Shown here piece after piece: positions 63,416 through 64,000 of a stretch of 64,000 nt of DNA. The stretch is from assembly GCA_011109175.1 (NCBI GenBank), contig RDEW01000020.1:743273-807272 (forward strand). The letters run 5' to 3'. Below the pieces are notes generated by a model. The model saw only the letters and a program-made list of their open reading frames with translations. It did no database searches and was not told where the DNA came from. Source of the DNA: Dicyema japonicum. Lineage: Eukaryota; Dicyemida; Rhombozoa; Dicyemidae. Both the position numbers and the translations under genes were made by a program. Numbering within the stretch: the stretch's first letter is position 1; each line of letters begins with the position of its first letter.

Positions 63416-64000
63416 CTATGAAAACTCCCTTAATAACAACATTATTAATGTATTTTGGTCACAACATATTTGGATTAAAATAGAGCTTTCACTAACCAAC
63501 GCTTCAGCGTTTAATTACAGCGTTCGACTATCCCCTTGATTGGGGTGTCTTGGAAATTCAAAAGTAACTAATCATCTCGAAAAAATATAAGGATGATTGA
63601 CTATCATTTTTACGAAATCCATGTCTTGAAGGATATTTGTAGACTATTCTTGCCAACATTCTGATATAAGGACCAACTGCCATATTACCCTTATCTATTT
63701 ACCCCCGGTGCTTTCAAGTGAAGGAAACCAGTGTCTAAATACCAATGACGGACGTTCCCAGGCCACATTTTACTTTATGGTAGGCATTCCACTGTAATCA
63801 GGAATTCCCATGCTTACTTAATATTCGGCCACAACCATTTCTTTACTCCCATGTCAATTGAACTAATAATACAGACTTTTTAATTTCATATTTGTCATAA
63901 ATGAATGTGCACAGATTACTCGGAAAAAAACAAATTAATAGACTGTCGCACTCAAAGAGCACCGGTAAACTGAAAAATACAAACTATATGATCCCGACAA
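63416..64000. other. Spacer at the right edge, nothing recognised
   Basis: AT-rich; no ORF or repeat match noted. Confidence 0.4.

Overview
The window looks like nuclear DNA of a small, AT-rich metazoan genome. Three things point there: a membrane cadherin, an E2F transcription factor, and spliceosomal introns of only about 22-28 nt. The standard genetic code fits, because in the best genes every in-frame stop falls inside a GT-AG mini-intron. Introns this short together with animal genes suggest a dicyemid mesozoan. That is inference: no marker gene here proves it, and an orthonectid or another reduced animal is possible.

Host genes are few and compact. They are the 3' part of a cadherin (1-1345 +), a small acidic protein (3338-3709 +), aspartate aminotransferase (10991 to 9526 -, eight introns of 22-25 nt), a complete E2F factor (16488 to 15757 -, three introns of 22-25 nt), a frame-broken NAD(P)HX-epimerase-like gene (about 23555-24229 +), and a long coiled-coil gene with many mini-introns (about 32400 to 29707 -). 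Several small hypothetical ORFs are listed with low confidence. E2F and the aminotransferase read through cleanly. The cadherin and the epimerase carry single-base frame breaks, which could be decay or assembly errors.

Most of the rest is transposable-element debris. There are at least four non-LTR retrotransposon lineages: (a) a jockey/CR1-like LINE with a 2A-like motif (GDIELNPGP) before its endonuclease, best copy 53213-56205; (b) a family with a zinc-finger N-terminus, a YLDD reverse transcriptase and a Cys-rich C-terminus (7944-9110, 17352-17675, 21310-21600, 24700-25200, 32660-34400); (c) a family with an FIDD reverse transcriptase, a CCHC knuckle and a KPD-type restriction-like endonuclease (20219-21120, 39645-40100, 42411-43090); (d) an RTE-like LINE (40950-42010, 53110 to 51545). 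DNA transposons include a Tigger element with TA duplications (43099-46155), a Merlin element with about 107-bp inverted repeats, 8-bp target duplications and its own mini-introns (58316-59686), a deleted hAT with an 8-bp duplication (61474-62345), and non-autonomous elements.

About 15 sites carry the same 3' tail (GGGATCACNTGATTAGTTAG ... TACCGTGGTCT ... TTAAATAAT). It ends the 2A LINE and also several short SINE-like elements that share a 5' head with that LINE's leader. This looks like a LINE with several non-autonomous families using its 3' end. A further 200-bp family (F3) has six copies. Exon and element borders were placed by eye; distances and homologies were judged by reading, not by alignment software.
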